Of a stretch of 64,000 nt of DNA, positions 44,822-53,114 are shown piece after piece. Source of the DNA: Paraburkholderia largidicola (lineage in GTDB: Bacteria; Pseudomonadota; Gammaproteobacteria; Burkholderiales; Burkholderiaceae); assembly GCF_013426895.1 (NCBI RefSeq), contig NZ_AP023175.1, positions 2,356,001 through 2,420,000 on the forward strand, in the 5' to 3' direction. Position 1 is the stretch's first letter. Each line of letters opens with the position of its first letter. The notes beneath the pieces are model-generated. The model saw nothing but the letters and a program-made list of their open reading frames with translations. It did not search any database and was not told where the DNA came from. The position numbers and the translations under genes are program-made.

Positions 44822-45157
44822 ATGATCGAACGAAACATGGTCTCCACGGCCTTCGATTTGCCAGGCTACACCGTCGATGCGTCGCTTGGCATCGCGCGGG
44901 GCATCATCGTGCGTTCGCGCTCGGTGGTGGGCTCGATCGGTGCGGGGCTGCAGACTATCTTTGGCGGCAATATCTCGCTGTACACGTCGCTGTGCGAGCG
45001 CGCCCGGCAGGATGCCTACGAGCGCATGCTGGCGGAAGCGGCGACGCTCGGCGCGAATGCCGTGATCGGCATGCGTTACGATGCGACGGAGATCGGCGCG
45101 GGCGTGGCGGAAGTGCTGTGCTATGGAACCGCCGTCCACGTGCGCCGCAACGTGTAA
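44822..45157 (+). CDS. YbjQ/UPF0145 family protein
   Basis: A 111-residue protein of the UPF0145 (YbjQ) family, a small pentameric beta-alpha fold. Signature: [20 protein letters not shown], then [27 protein letters not shown]. Its biochemical role is not established. GGGAAGGGAA precedes the ATG; the gene follows the permease by about 30 bases and leads into the YqaE-type gene, so the three may be co-transcribed. Confidence 0.88.
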   Translation: MIERNMVSTAFDLPGYTVDASLGIARGIIVRSRSVVGSIGAGLQTIFGGNISLYTSLCERARQDAYERMLAEAATLGANAVIGMRYDATEIGAGVAEVLCYGTAVHVRRNV

Positions 45158-45187
45158 CCGAAGTTTTTCAACCAGAAGGAAATGCCA

Positions 45188-45382
45188 ATGCGTCTGTTGC
45201 TTGCCCTGCTTTTGCCATGGTTCCAGTTCTTCACGATTGGTCGACCGTTCGCCGGGATCATTTGTCTGGTGTTGCAACTCACGATCATCGGCTGGCTGCC
45301 TGCCGCGATCTGGTCCGTGTACGCGCTCAGCCAGTACAACACCGACCGCAAGATCGACGAAGCGCTCGGCCGGCGCTCGTAA
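45188..45382 (+). CDS. YqaE/Pmp3-like small membrane protein
   Basis: A 64-residue protein with two hydrophobic helices: LLLALLLPWFQFFTIG and FAGIICLVLQLTIIGWLPAAIW, then a polar tail YALSQYNTDRKIDEALGRRS. The P-W-x-x-x-x loop and second helix are those of YqaE/Pmp3 proteins, which affect membrane potential under stress. AGAAGGAA lies eight bases before the ATG at 45188. Confidence 0.75.
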   Translation: MRLLLALLLPWFQFFTIGRPFAGIICLVLQLTIIGWLPAAIWSVYALSQYNTDRKIDEALGRRS

Positions 45383-45503
45383 GCGGATTCGTTGCGGACA
45401 CATCTGAACCGGTCTGGTTGCACGCACGGCCTCAAGCAAACGCGCTTCGAGGCCGATAACCAGACGTTGGGCCTCTGTCGCGGGCCCCAATGCAACGGTC
45501 CAG

Positions 45504-46664
45504 ATGAGCACAACACATACGCCCCAGTCCGTCCGCCTTCGCGCACTCGTCGATACGGTGCAGCGCAACGAACGCACGTTGCGCCGCTTCCAGGATGTCG
45601 AGCTTCAATTGATCCGCGCGCAGGATTTCCCGTCGCTTTGTCGTGTGCTGCTCGACTATCTGCCGCGAGAGTTCGGACTGGAGCGCGTGACGCTGTGGCT
45701 CAACGACACGCTGCCGCTGCTGCACGAACTGGCGTTGCGTCACGCGAGTAGCGGGACGAAACGTGCCGACGGGAACAACGGCAAGGCCGCATCGTCGCTG
45801 AAAACTTCACGCGAGATGGGCGATGCCGCCGCGCGGCTGTGTTCTCAGGGCCGTCCGTGGCTCGGCGCGCCGGCGGCGATGGACGACGCGGCGCGCAATG
45901 CGTGCTTCGGCAGCGAGCCGCGGCCTGCCAGCCTCGCGCTGCTGCCGCTCGCGACGAACGGGCAGCCGAGCGGCTATCTGTGCCTCGCGAGCGACAACGA
46001 AAGCCGCTTTGCGCCCGGCATGGCGACCGACATGCTGGAGCGCTTTACCGTGATCGTCGCGGCGAGCCTCGACAACGTCGCGCATCGCGAGCAGCTTGAA
46101 CGGCTTGGCGCAACCGACGCGCTCACGGGCCTCCCCAACCGCCGCTATTTCGACGAACGCCTGCGCGAAGAGACGACGCGCGCGTCGCGCTACCGGCTGC
46201 CGCTTGGCTGCCTGTTCATCGATATCGACGGCTTCAAGCCGATCAACGATGCGTACGGTCACGCTGTCGGCGACCGCGCGCTGGCCATGGTCGGCGCCTG
46301 TCTGCGCAAGCAGACGCGCCTCGGCGACACGATTGCGCGCTACGGCGGCGAAGAATTTGCCGTGCTGCTGCAAGGCGACCTGAAGGACTCGCTCGTCGTG
46401 GCCGAGCGCATGCGCGCGGCCGTCGCGCAACTCGACCTGCGGGATAACGAAAGCACGAACGAAAGCCCGAGCGACAGCCCGAACGACAGCGCGGAGAATG
46501 GGAAGCGCATTCCCTTGACGGTGTCGATCGGCGTATCCGCGCATGGGATGCACCAGGGCGCCGATCTCGACAGCCTCGGGCGCACACTCGTCGACGAAGC
46601 GGACCGCGCGATGTACAAGGCAAAGAGCGGCGGGCGCAATCGCGTGGCGACGCTCGTCGGGTAA
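45504..46664 (+). CDS. Soluble diguanylate cyclase with GAF/DUF484-like sensor
   Basis: A 386-residue cytosolic c-di-GMP synthase. Residues 1-195 are a GAF-like sensor (LEVTLW and SLALLPLATNGQPSGYLCLAS regions) of the DUF484 kind. The GGDEF domain (about 205-385) has DALTGLPNRRYF, an intact YGGEEF site (about 281-285), and RLGD five residues before it, a working I-site for product inhibition. A Ser/Asn/Glu-rich insertion (NESTNESPSDSPND, about 316-332) lies in a loop between catalytic helices. It is likely active. Confidence 0.92.
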   Translation: MSTTHTPQSVRLRALVDTVQRNERTLRRFQDVELQLIRAQDFPSLCRVLLDYLPREFGLERVTLWLNDTLPLLHELALRHASSGTKRADGNNGKAASSLKTSREMGDAAARLCSQGRPWLGAPAAMDDAARNACFGSEPRPASLALLPLATNGQPSGYLCLASDNESRFAPGMATDMLERFTVIVAASLDNVAHREQLERLGATDALTGLPNRRYFDERLREETTRASRYRLPLGCLFIDIDGFKPINDAYGHAVGDRALAMVGACLRKQTRLGDTIARYGGEEFAVLLQGDLKDSLVVAERMRAAVAQLDLRDNESTNESPSDSPNDSAENGKRIPLTVSIGVSAHGMHQGADLDSLGRTLVDEADRAMYKAKSGGRNRVATLVG

Positions 46665-46675
46665 GCGCGTCTGCG

Positions 46676-46903
46676 CTAGTCGTCGACGAACAGCATCGAC
46701 ACGTAGAGGACCGTCGACACGATGATGATGCCGACGCCGACGAATACCTTGGTGCGGTTGAATTCGAGCCCGCCGTTGATCGCGACGGCAATGCCTGCGA
46801 CGGCCGACAAGGTGCCGATCGCGGCCAGCACGACGTGTGCCTTGCTCCAGATCATTTTGCGGCGCGCGCGGCGCTTCGGGGAATTCCAGGGTTCGATAGG
46901 CAT
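46676..46903 (-). CDS. Small two-helix inner-membrane protein
   Basis: A 75-residue protein: basic N terminus (NSPKRRARRK), then two helices, AHVVLAAIGTLSAVAGIAVAI and VFVGVGIIIVSTVLYVSMLF, ending FVDD. It is not recognised. The start at 46903 or the inner ATG at 46855 are both possible. It converges with the diguanylate cyclase, 12 bases apart. Confidence 0.55.
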   Translation of the reverse strand: MPIEPWNSPKRRARRKMIWSKAHVVLAAIGTLSAVAGIAVAINGGLEFNRTKVFVGVGIIIVSTVLYVSMLFVDD

Positions 46904-46985
46904 CGGTCGACCATGCGGGACTGCGAGACGATCTGCTGCGGCCCGTCTCGCCGGCAAGGCGAGACGGAGTCATGCAAACGGGTGG

Positions 46986-47594
46986 TTATTTGATTGGCGC
47001 GCCGTTGCGCATGATCTGCACGGCCGTCGCGGACACGTAGGTCGCGCGAATGCTGTCACCCACCTTGATCTTGGTGAGCGGCACGTCCTCCGAAACTTGC
47101 AGGACCACGGTACGTTGAGGGCCGCGCAGCGTCACCAGACGCTTCTTGCGATCGATTTTCTGCACGGTCGCGACCACCTCGACGTGGCGCGTCTGCGTCG
47201 ACGCGCCGCCTTGCGCGGGTGTGGTCGTTTGCGATTCGACGCGCGAACGCACGCCCTTCGTGTCGACCTTGTCCGCCGTCAGCAACAGCGCGCCCTTGTA
47301 CGAGATATGCACCTCGTCGCCGACTTTCAGCTTCTTCACGTCGCCGACATCGGGATCGACATCGACGATCGTCGTTTCGCCGCGCGGCCCGCGGATCGTC
47401 ACTTCGTTGTTGTCGGCGTCGATCTTGACGATATGCGCCGTTACTTCGGCGACGGCGGCCGTACCGACCGCGTTCGGGGTGGGTGAGGATGCCGGATTGT
47501 CCTGCGCGTGAGCGTCGATGGCGGGTGCGGCGAGCGCAGCACATGCGGCTGCGATGGCCAGGAGGCGAACCGGACGGCGAGCTGCAAGTTGCAT
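46986..47594 (-). CDS. Periplasmic protein with two repeated beta modules
   Basis: A 202-residue exported protein: signal peptide (LLAIAAACAALAAPAIDAHA), then two copies of a ~50-residue module. The first has AHIVKIDADNNEVTIRGPRG and KKLKVGDEVHISY, and the second VATVQKIDRKKRLVTLRGPQ and TKIKVGDSIRATY, an OB-like DUF5666-type repeat. A Thr/Gln linker separates them. AGGAG lies eight bases before the ATG. Function unknown. Confidence 0.72.
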   Translation of the reverse strand: MQLAARRPVRLLAIAAACAALAAPAIDAHAQDNPASSPTPNAVGTAAVAEVTAHIVKIDADNNEVTIRGPRGETTIVDVDPDVGDVKKLKVGDEVHISYKGALLLTADKVDTKGVRSRVESQTTTPAQGGASTQTRHVEVVATVQKIDRKKRLVTLRGPQRTVVLQVSEDVPLTKIKVGDSIRATYVSATAVQIMRNGAPIK

Positions 47595-47675
47595 GTGAGA
47601 CTCCTCGTTTGAATGGGCCTGCGGTCCGTGGGCCGGAGGGTCGCGACTAGCGGGGCGCGATACCGGCGATCGGAT

Positions 47676-48068
47676 TCAGGCGGGTTCGGCGGCGTGGTTC
47701 GCCGCTTTTCTTCTTGCATCTTCATAGACGCGGCGTCGTTCCGCCTCGACCAGCAGGCGCTTGCGCTTGACCGACTGGCGATGAATGGGCGGTCCCATGA
47801 CCGCGACGTAGTCGGCATAGCGATGCTTCTGGTAGCGGCGGAAAAAGTCGGGGCCGGGCAAGCCGTTGCTCAGCGCAAGCAGCACGCCGTAATCGATGTC
47901 CGACACTTCGCCGAGCGACGCGATGGCGCGCTCGAGTGCGTCGTAGCGGGCGGTGAGCGGATCGCCCGCGCCGAACATGGCGTGAAATCGCTGATAACTG
48001 AGGAGACGCTCATGTTCCGCGGCGCGTCGCAGTGCCAACACGATACGCTCGACCCGTTCGGCTTCCAT
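47676..48068 (-). CDS. Hypothetical protein, helical
   Basis: A 130-residue cytosolic protein of mainly helices: LALRRAAEHERLLSYQRFHAMFG, LALSNGLPGPDFFRRYQKHRY, and a basic C terminus RLLVEAERRRVYEDARRKAA. Not recognised. Its upstream region carries four tandem AGCATG hexamers, 33 bases from the ATG. Confidence 0.55.
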   Translation of the reverse strand: MEAERVERIVLALRRAAEHERLLSYQRFHAMFGAGDPLTARYDALERAIASLGEVSDIDYGVLLALSNGLPGPDFFRRYQKHRYADYVAVMGPPIHRQSVKRKRLLVEAERRRVYEDARRKAANHAAEPA

Positions 48069-48100
48069 CCTGACCTCCGCGCGTGATGCGCCGTCGCGCG

Positions 48101-48124
48101 AGCATGAGCATGAGCATGAGCATG
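48101..48124. repeat. Tandem hexamer repeat, four units of AGCATG
   Basis: Four perfect head-to-tail copies of AGCATG just upstream of the gene at 47676-48068. Short tandem repeats between promoter and start can change length by slippage. Confidence 0.85.
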
Positions 48125-48710
48125 CTGCGCCACAGGCGATTCCGATTATCCGGTTATGCCGTTTTTAGATGACTTTGTATTGCTACGATGGAATATTGAT
48201 TTAACTCAATTATGCAAAAGCATTTTCTTTGAGCATGCCCATACACGCCGCTTTTTAGAGCCGCGAACCAGGCGTGAATAATGATCATTGACGATGCAAT
48301 CGAGCGGTTCGATTTTGAAGCGAGGTCTTGCCATACAACGTTCCCTTGAAAACGTAGCAGGCGCACGGACCAAAGTGCGGATTGTCAGACTGGGCTTGTA
48401 CTCGGTGCGAGTAGCTGTTACAGCATGCTAGCAAACGATTTCGGTAAGTTCAAGGCGAGCAATGTAATGCTGTTGAAAAATTTCGAGGACTGTTATTGTT
48501 GATCGAAATGGTTTGACTGTTTATTGACGTTAATGGCAACGCAATAAAATCCGCAAATGGTTTTTTCATATTCATGAAATTTTACGGGCAGCCGACACAA
48601 CGGGGCCCGGAACATATATTGGTTTTTTGTCTTGTGTCATGTCATGCGTCACGCGGGTCCTTCGTGCGGCACCTCGGGCTTGCGTCTTCCGACCGTCAGC
48701 GAGACCGCTC
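48125..48710. other. AT-rich stretch without a clear gene
   Basis: About 580 bases, visibly poorer in GC than the rest between 48140 and 48600. Open frames of 60-70 codons here have no recognisable content. TTGACT (48513-48518) and TTGACG (48524-48529) are possible -35 elements for the HTH gene, with no firm -10. The base composition suggests acquired DNA or a silenced regulatory region. Confidence 0.45.
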
Positions 48711-49115
48711 ATGCCTTCACGAAACGAAGCATTGCCGACTGTCATGCGCAGGCTCGCGGCGGGCAAGATGCTGATGGAGGGCGCGTCCGTCAGCGACGTC
48801 GCCGCGCAACTGCATATCTCCGAGAACACCGTGCGCAAGTATCGCGCGCTGGTGAACGAGGGCGGACTGGAGTCGTTGCGGCAGATGAGTGTGGGCGGCC
48901 GTTCGTCGGTACTCGACGAAGCCGCGATGCAGTGGATTGCGGCCGCGCTGAGCGGGCCCGCGGGCATTCACGGCTTTCCGTCCGATGCATGGACCAGCAA
49001 CCGTCTGCGCGAGCTGATACGCGCCCGGTTCGGTGTCAGCTACTCGCGTGTCTATACATGGCAGATCGCGACCAATCTCGGCCTCGGACACCGGCTCACC
49101 AAATCCCGCAAGTAA
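48711..49115 (+). CDS. Orphan transposase-like helix-turn-helix protein
   Basis: A 134-residue protein made of two HTH segments like the N-terminal part of IS630/Tc1-type transposases: LAAGKMLMEGASVSDVAAQLHISENTVRKYRALV, then DAWTSNRLRELIRARFGVSYSRVYTWQIATNLGL. No DDE catalytic domain follows, so it is either the remnant of a transposase or a domesticated DNA-binding protein. The ATG at 48711 is chosen; in-frame starts at 48627 add an unrelated Cys/Arg-rich extension. It sits next to the AT-rich stretch. Confidence 0.75.
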   Translation: MPSRNEALPTVMRRLAAGKMLMEGASVSDVAAQLHISENTVRKYRALVNEGGLESLRQMSVGGRSSVLDEAAMQWIAAALSGPAGIHGFPSDAWTSNRLRELIRARFGVSYSRVYTWQIATNLGLGHRLTKSRK

Positions 49116-49131
49116 GCGCGCGTCGTTGGCC

Positions 49132-49626
49132 TCAGCGCGCTGCAGGCAGCAGTTCGCCCCATGCGACAAGAATCTTCTGGATGCTGCGCGCGTAAGCGTC
49201 GCGCTCTTTCGGCGACTCGGAGTGATATGCGCCGATCGCGCGCCACGTGTTGCCGTACTTCACCATCTTCTGCTTCATGAGCCACGCGGCGACATAGATG
49301 TTCACGCAAGCATCGGTGAGCGCGCGATGCGGGATGCCCAGGCGCTTCAGATCGCTGAAGTGCACGGAGTTGATCTGCAACTGGCCGACGTCGATCGAAC
49401 CGTTCGCGTTGCGGTTGACGGCCGCGGGATCGCCTTTCGATTCATGCCAAGCGACGGCGCGCAGGATCAGCGGATTGACGCCCTGATAGACGGCAGCCTG
49501 CTCGAAGCAGTCGTCGGCGCGGGCCGTGCCGCACGTCAACGAGGCAAGCGAAAGCGCGAGCGCGCCTAGCGCGCATCTGAGCGGGCGCAGCGAGCGGGGC
49601 GCGGCGCGGAGTCGATGGTTGAACAC
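49132..49626 (-). CDS. Lytic transglycosylase, IagB-like
   Basis: A 164-residue exported lysozyme-fold transglycosylase that cuts peptidoglycan. The signal is ALGALALSLASLTCGTARA. Catalytic Glu is in LRAVAWHESKGDP, followed by GSIDVGQLQINSVHF and NIYVAAWLMKQKMVKYG, and GAYHSESP. This short form resembles IagB/PilT-type enzymes that open the wall for secretion systems or pili. It is the last of three genes in a minus-strand operon. Confidence 0.88.
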   Translation of the reverse strand: MFNHRLRAAPRSLRPLRCALGALALSLASLTCGTARADDCFEQAAVYQGVNPLILRAVAWHESKGDPAAVNRNANGSIDVGQLQINSVHFSDLKRLGIPHRALTDACVNIYVAAWLMKQKMVKYGNTWRAIGAYHSESPKERDAYARSIQKILVAWGELLPAAR

Positions 49627-49659
49627 GTGTGACGCTCCGTTGAGTTCGCGGATCAGCGG

Positions 49660-50052
49660 TTACTTCGCCAGTGCGAGGTCGAGCTGCTTGTCGACCGAAC
49701 GCAGATAGGTGCGCGAAGCGTCCGACACGACGAGGCGCGCGGCGGGCGCGGTGGGCCGCACGTCGACGGCGGCGCGCACCTTGCGTTTTTTTGCGGCGGG
49801 CTTCGGGGCGAGCGGCTCGTCGTCGTCGGTCGTGGGCGGCAGCATCGCGAGCGTCGGCAGCGGCGGATAGACCTTGTCGGCGGCGGCTGTCGCGGCTGCG
49901 CTAGTGGCGTTATTCGTGCTGTTGGCGCCGTTCGCCGACAGCGCGCCGGCGACGGCCGGCTGGCCCGCGTGCGCGGCTTCGCTCATGCACATGGCGAGCG
50001 CGAGGCTCGCTGAGAAGATGACAGTGCGGAACATGACGTGGGTTCCCCTCAT
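49660..50052 (-). CDS. Small periplasmic protein, Lys/Pro-rich
   Basis: A 130-residue exported protein (signal MFRTVIFSASLALAMCMSEA, cleaved after AHA). The mature part is Asn/Ala-rich, then PPLPTLAMLPPTTDDDEPL, a basic KPAAKKRKVR stretch and a final SDASRTYLRSVDKQLDLAL. Not recognised. Its ATG overlaps the upstream lipoprotein stop (ATGA at 50049-50052); an ATG at 50034 with GAGGGG upstream is the alternative start. Confidence 0.6.
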   Translation of the reverse strand: MRGTHVMFRTVIFSASLALAMCMSEAAHAGQPAVAGALSANGANSTNNATSAAATAAADKVYPPLPTLAMLPPTTDDDEPLAPKPAAKKRKVRAAVDVRPTAPAARLVVSDASRTYLRSVDKQLDLALAK

Positions 50053-50426
50053 GGCGTCGCGGCCGTCGGCCGGACCGACACGCTATACGGCTGGTTCGCG
50101 CCCGCCGTCAGGTTCTCGAGGCTGAGCTTCGCGGGATGCTGCGACGGCACGCCACGCCAGATCGCCTGGTTCAGGTACGGCAGATCCTGGCCGAGTGCGG
50201 TGACGAGAATCGTGGTCGGCTGCTTCTGCGCGGCGGCCAGCGCACCCGCCTTGGCGAGCACGGCCGACAGTTGCGGATCGCGGGCGCCGAGCGCGTCGGG
50301 CGGAATCGTAAAACTGATGACATCGTTCGAAACGGGCGGCTTCTCCGCCTGAGGCGCCGTATTGGCGGGCAATTGCGCGCAACCGGCCAGTGCCGCGATC
50401 ACCATACAAAACGCAAGCTGCTTCAC
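50049..50426 (-). CDS. Small lipoprotein heading the transglycosylase operon
   Basis: A 125-residue lipoprotein: MKQLAFCMVIAALAGC with an LAGC lipobox, then about 100 residues including SFTIPPDALGARDPQLSAVL and TILVTALGQDLPYLNQAIWRG. Family not recognised. It overlaps the next gene by four bases and belongs to a lipoprotein-periplasmic-transglycosylase operon, the sort of set found with pili or secretion machines, but no such machine is in the window. Confidence 0.6.
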   Translation of the reverse strand: MKQLAFCMVIAALAGCAQLPANTAPQAEKPPVSNDVISFTIPPDALGARDPQLSAVLAKAGALAAAQKQPTTILVTALGQDLPYLNQAIWRGVPSQHPAKLSLENLTAGANQPYSVSVRPTAATP

Positions 50427-50822
50427 GAGCTGCTCCCAGAAGTCGTTGACGCTATTTCGGATTTGTCGGCAGGATTGCGTCGAACTTGATATGCAAACCG
50501 CAAACGTTTGCCAAATCGGGAAACTTGACTCAAGAACAGCGGTCGTTCGGAAACTCTGACCGTGGAGGATTGGGAAAGCGGAGAGGTTGCCTCAGGGGTT
50601 GACGGCGCAACGAGGCATGATCGAGCGCAACCGGTTTTATGCGGATGGCATTTTCACGTGTCGATCGCCTGGCACGTCGCGGCAATCGTACTCATTCAGC
50701 GACCAACATGATCGCGTAACACAGACCTGATACACAGCCCCCTCGGGATATCGTCCCCATGCCCCCGGATCGAGCAACCGGGCTTCATTCCACGTCGGTC
50801 CTGCGTCAGCTAGTCAAACGAA
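50427..50822. promoter_or_regulatory. Divergent region between the transglycosylase operon and mgtC-like gene
   Basis: About 400 bases with no gene. GCAAACGTTTGC (50501-50512) is a perfect 12-bp palindrome of the kind bound by LacI-type repressors (central CG). It shares AACGTTTGC with the inverted repeat at 28934-28971. No riboswitch-like fold was recognised upstream of the mgtC-like gene. Confidence 0.4.
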
Positions 50823-51530
50823 ATGTCAGCGGATTTCATCTGGAGGCTGCTCGCCGCGTTTGCGTGCGGCGTGGCAATTGGTCTCGAACGTCAGATGCGG
50901 CAGCGCACCGCGGGGCTGCGCACGATCACGCTCGTCGCGAGCGGCGCTTGCCTGTTCGTCACGCTCGGCATGCTGACGGGCAATGGTGTCGCGGGCGTCA
51001 CACAGATCGCCGCGTATGTGGTGTCGGGCGTGGGCTTTCTGGGCGGCGGCGTGATCATGCGCGACAAGGGCTCGATCCAGGGCATCAATACGGCGGCGAC
51101 GCTCTGGTGCTCGGCGGCCGTCGGCGTGCTGTGCGGCGCGGGGCATTACGGACCGGCGCTTGCGGGCACGGTGGTCGTGCTTGCGACCAACACGGTGTTG
51201 CGCGAAGTGAGCCGCGCGATCAATGCGACGCCGGTGTCGAGCGCGGACCTCGTGCGGGAATATGTTTTGACCGTCGTGTGCCGCGAGCACGACGAAATCC
51301 ACATTCGCACGGTGCTGTCGAACTCGATGTATTCGCAACCGTTGTCGTTTCAGAGTCTGACGAGCGAGGATGTCGAAGACGATCCGTCGCGTATTCAGGT
51401 GACGGCGACGTTGCGGATGCACCCGAAGGATCAGGCCAAGCTCGAATTGATGGCGAGCCGGATCAGCATGGAGAAGAGCGTGTCGAGCGTCAGCTGGTCC
51501 GCGAAGGAAGCCGAGCCGACGCCTGAATGA
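50823..51530 (+). CDS. MgtC/SapB family membrane protein
   Basis: A 235-residue MgtC-family inner-membrane protein. Helices 1-5 lie in residues 1-135, with LLAAFACGVAIGLERQMRQRTAGLRT and GVGFLGGGVIMRDKGSIQGINTAATLW the family core. The C-terminal soluble part (about 140-230, ACT-like) has REYVLTVVCREHDEIHIR. Members help growth at low magnesium and, in pathogens, inside macrophages by modulating ATP synthase. A terminator follows the stop at once. Confidence 0.9.
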   Translation: MSADFIWRLLAAFACGVAIGLERQMRQRTAGLRTITLVASGACLFVTLGMLTGNGVAGVTQIAAYVVSGVGFLGGGVIMRDKGSIQGINTAATLWCSAAVGVLCGAGHYGPALAGTVVVLATNTVLREVSRAINATPVSSADLVREYVLTVVCREHDEIHIRTVLSNSMYSQPLSFQSLTSEDVEDDPSRIQVTATLRMHPKDQAKLELMASRISMEKSVSSVSWSAKEAEPTPE

Positions 51531-51569
51531 AACAGGCGCATCGCGCGGCGATGCCGCGATGCGCCTGTT
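51531..51569. terminator. Bidirectional terminator after the mgtC-like gene
   Basis: A 15-bp perfect stem AACAGGCGCATCGCG / CGCGATGCGCCTGTT with a 9-base loop begins at the base after the stop codon, between convergent genes. Confidence 0.85.
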
Positions 51570-51599
51570 CGAACTTCGGCTTCTATCGAAACCGTGTGC

Positions 51600-52163
51600 T
51601 TACTGCGTCGCGAGATGCTTGCGCTTCGCCAGTTCCTGTGCGGCCGCGTATTGCGCCTGGATGATGGGCAGCGCCTTCTGCGCGGCTTCCTTCAACTGCG
51701 CGTCGCGTCCCGATGCGATCTCCGCCTGAAATGCCGACAGCGTCTTCTGCTCGCCGCTCAAGGCGATCTGCTCGATATACGTCTTGTCGAATTCCGCGCC
51801 GCGCAGATTCTTGATGCTGTCGAGCGTCGCCGTATCCGGGTTGTTGTGCGGCACGTCGACGCCGCGCGGGCTCGCCGCGCGCAGCGCATTGGCGATCGTG
51901 AGGTTGTCGGCGGCGGCCTTTTCGGCGAATGCCTTCACGTCGCGGTCCGTCGAACGCGACGTCGCGATACGCGCGGCATCGCGCTGCGTGGCCACGGCTT
52001 GCGTGCCGTCGTTGACGAAGGTCTGGTCGGCTGCATGCAGCCGCACGGAATCCGCGGACGCGGCTTGTGCCGGTTGCGTGGTTTGCGCGTTCACCGCCGA
52101 TGCGAACAGCAACAGACTGGTCGTGGATGCACAGACGATGGAAGCGATGGGCAAACGGATCAT
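51600..52163 (-). CDS. DUF4142 family periplasmic protein
   Basis: A 187-residue exported helical protein: signal ASIVCASTTSLLLFASAVNA, then the DUF4142 four-helix ferritin-like fold (ADQTFVNDGTQAVATQRDAA, KAFAEKAAADNLTIANALR, FDKTYIEQIALSGEQKTLSA). Common in Burkholderiales; role unknown, often stress-related. GAAGGAGAA precedes the ATG. Confidence 0.87.
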   Translation of the reverse strand: MIRLPIASIVCASTTSLLLFASAVNAQTTQPAQAASADSVRLHAADQTFVNDGTQAVATQRDAARIATSRSTDRDVKAFAEKAAADNLTIANALRAASPRGVDVPHNNPDTATLDSIKNLRGAEFDKTYIEQIALSGEQKTLSAFQAEIASGRDAQLKEAAQKALPIIQAQYAAAQELAKRKHLATQ

Positions 52164-52437
52164 GTGTTCTCCTTCAGTGAACTGTATAAGAGCTATGAAT
52201 CAGCCGAAGGCATTCTAGGGGCCGCTCCCGCGTGCAGGTGAAACGACGATGTCGCTTGTGTAACGGGGCGTAAAGCTTGTGGCGCGCCGCGCGCGTCGAT
52301 GCAATGCGTTCGCGCGGTGCGTGCTCTTGCGAAGACATGTGCAGCGCGACGGGAGTATCGTTAGCGGCACGGCAATCGATGCCGCCTTCTCTCAAACGCG
52401 AAGCATGCACGCTTCGCACACTCGTCAGGAGATCGCA

Positions 52438-53037
52438 ATGGCCAAGGTTCTCGTTCTCTATTACTCGTCGTATGGGCACATCGAAAAAATGGCGGAGTCC
52501 ATCGCGGAAGGCGCGCGTGGCGCGGGCGCGCAGGTCGATATCAAGCGCGTGCCGGAGACCGTGCCCGAAGAGATTGCGAAGAAGTCGAACTTCAAGCTCG
52601 ATCAGCAGGCGCCCGTTGCGACGGTCGCCGATCTCGAGCAATACGATGCGATCGTGGTCGGCACGGGCACACGTTATGGGCGCATGTCGTCGCAGATGGC
52701 CGCGTTTCTCGATCAGACGGGCGGACTATGGATGCGAGGCGCGCTGAACGGTAAGGTCGGCGCGGCGTTCGCATCGACGGGGACGCAGCATGGCGGCCAG
52801 GAGACCACGTTGTTCTCGATCATCACGAACCTGATGCACCTCGGCATGATCATCGTGGGTTTGCCGTATAGCCATCAGGGGATGATGAACATGACGGAGA
52901 TCGTCGGCGGTGCACCTTATGGCGCCACGACGATCGCAGCAGCCGACGGTTCGCGTCAACCGAGCGCAATCGATCTCGAGGGCGCGCGGCATCAGGGCGA
53001 ACTGGTCGCGAAGACGGCGGCCAAGCTGTTTGGCTGA
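52438..53037 (+). CDS. wrbA: NAD(P)H:quinone oxidoreductase WrbA
   Basis: A 199-residue flavodoxin-like FMN enzyme that reduces quinones by two electrons. FMN loop: [20 protein letters not shown]; then [40 protein letters not shown] and [20 protein letters not shown] are the WrbA signatures. AGGAGATCGCA precedes the ATG. Confidence 0.95.
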   Translation: MAKVLVLYYSSYGHIEKMAESIAEGARGAGAQVDIKRVPETVPEEIAKKSNFKLDQQAPVATVADLEQYDAIVVGTGTRYGRMSSQMAAFLDQTGGLWMRGALNGKVGAAFASTGTQHGGQETTLFSIITNLMHLGMIIVGLPYSHQGMMNMTEIVGGAPYGATTIAAADGSRQPSAIDLEGARHQGELVAKTAAKLFG

Positions 53038-53114
53038 GCGGCTTCTGGTGTTGAGGCCGGCGGCGGGGCGCACTGAATGCGCGAGACTTCTTCGCGCTTT
53101 CAATGCGCCGTTGT

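Noticed and set aside
48154..48366. 70-codon minus-strand frame in the AT-rich patch
   Set aside because: No ribosome-binding site, no family resemblance, and codon use unlike its neighbours.
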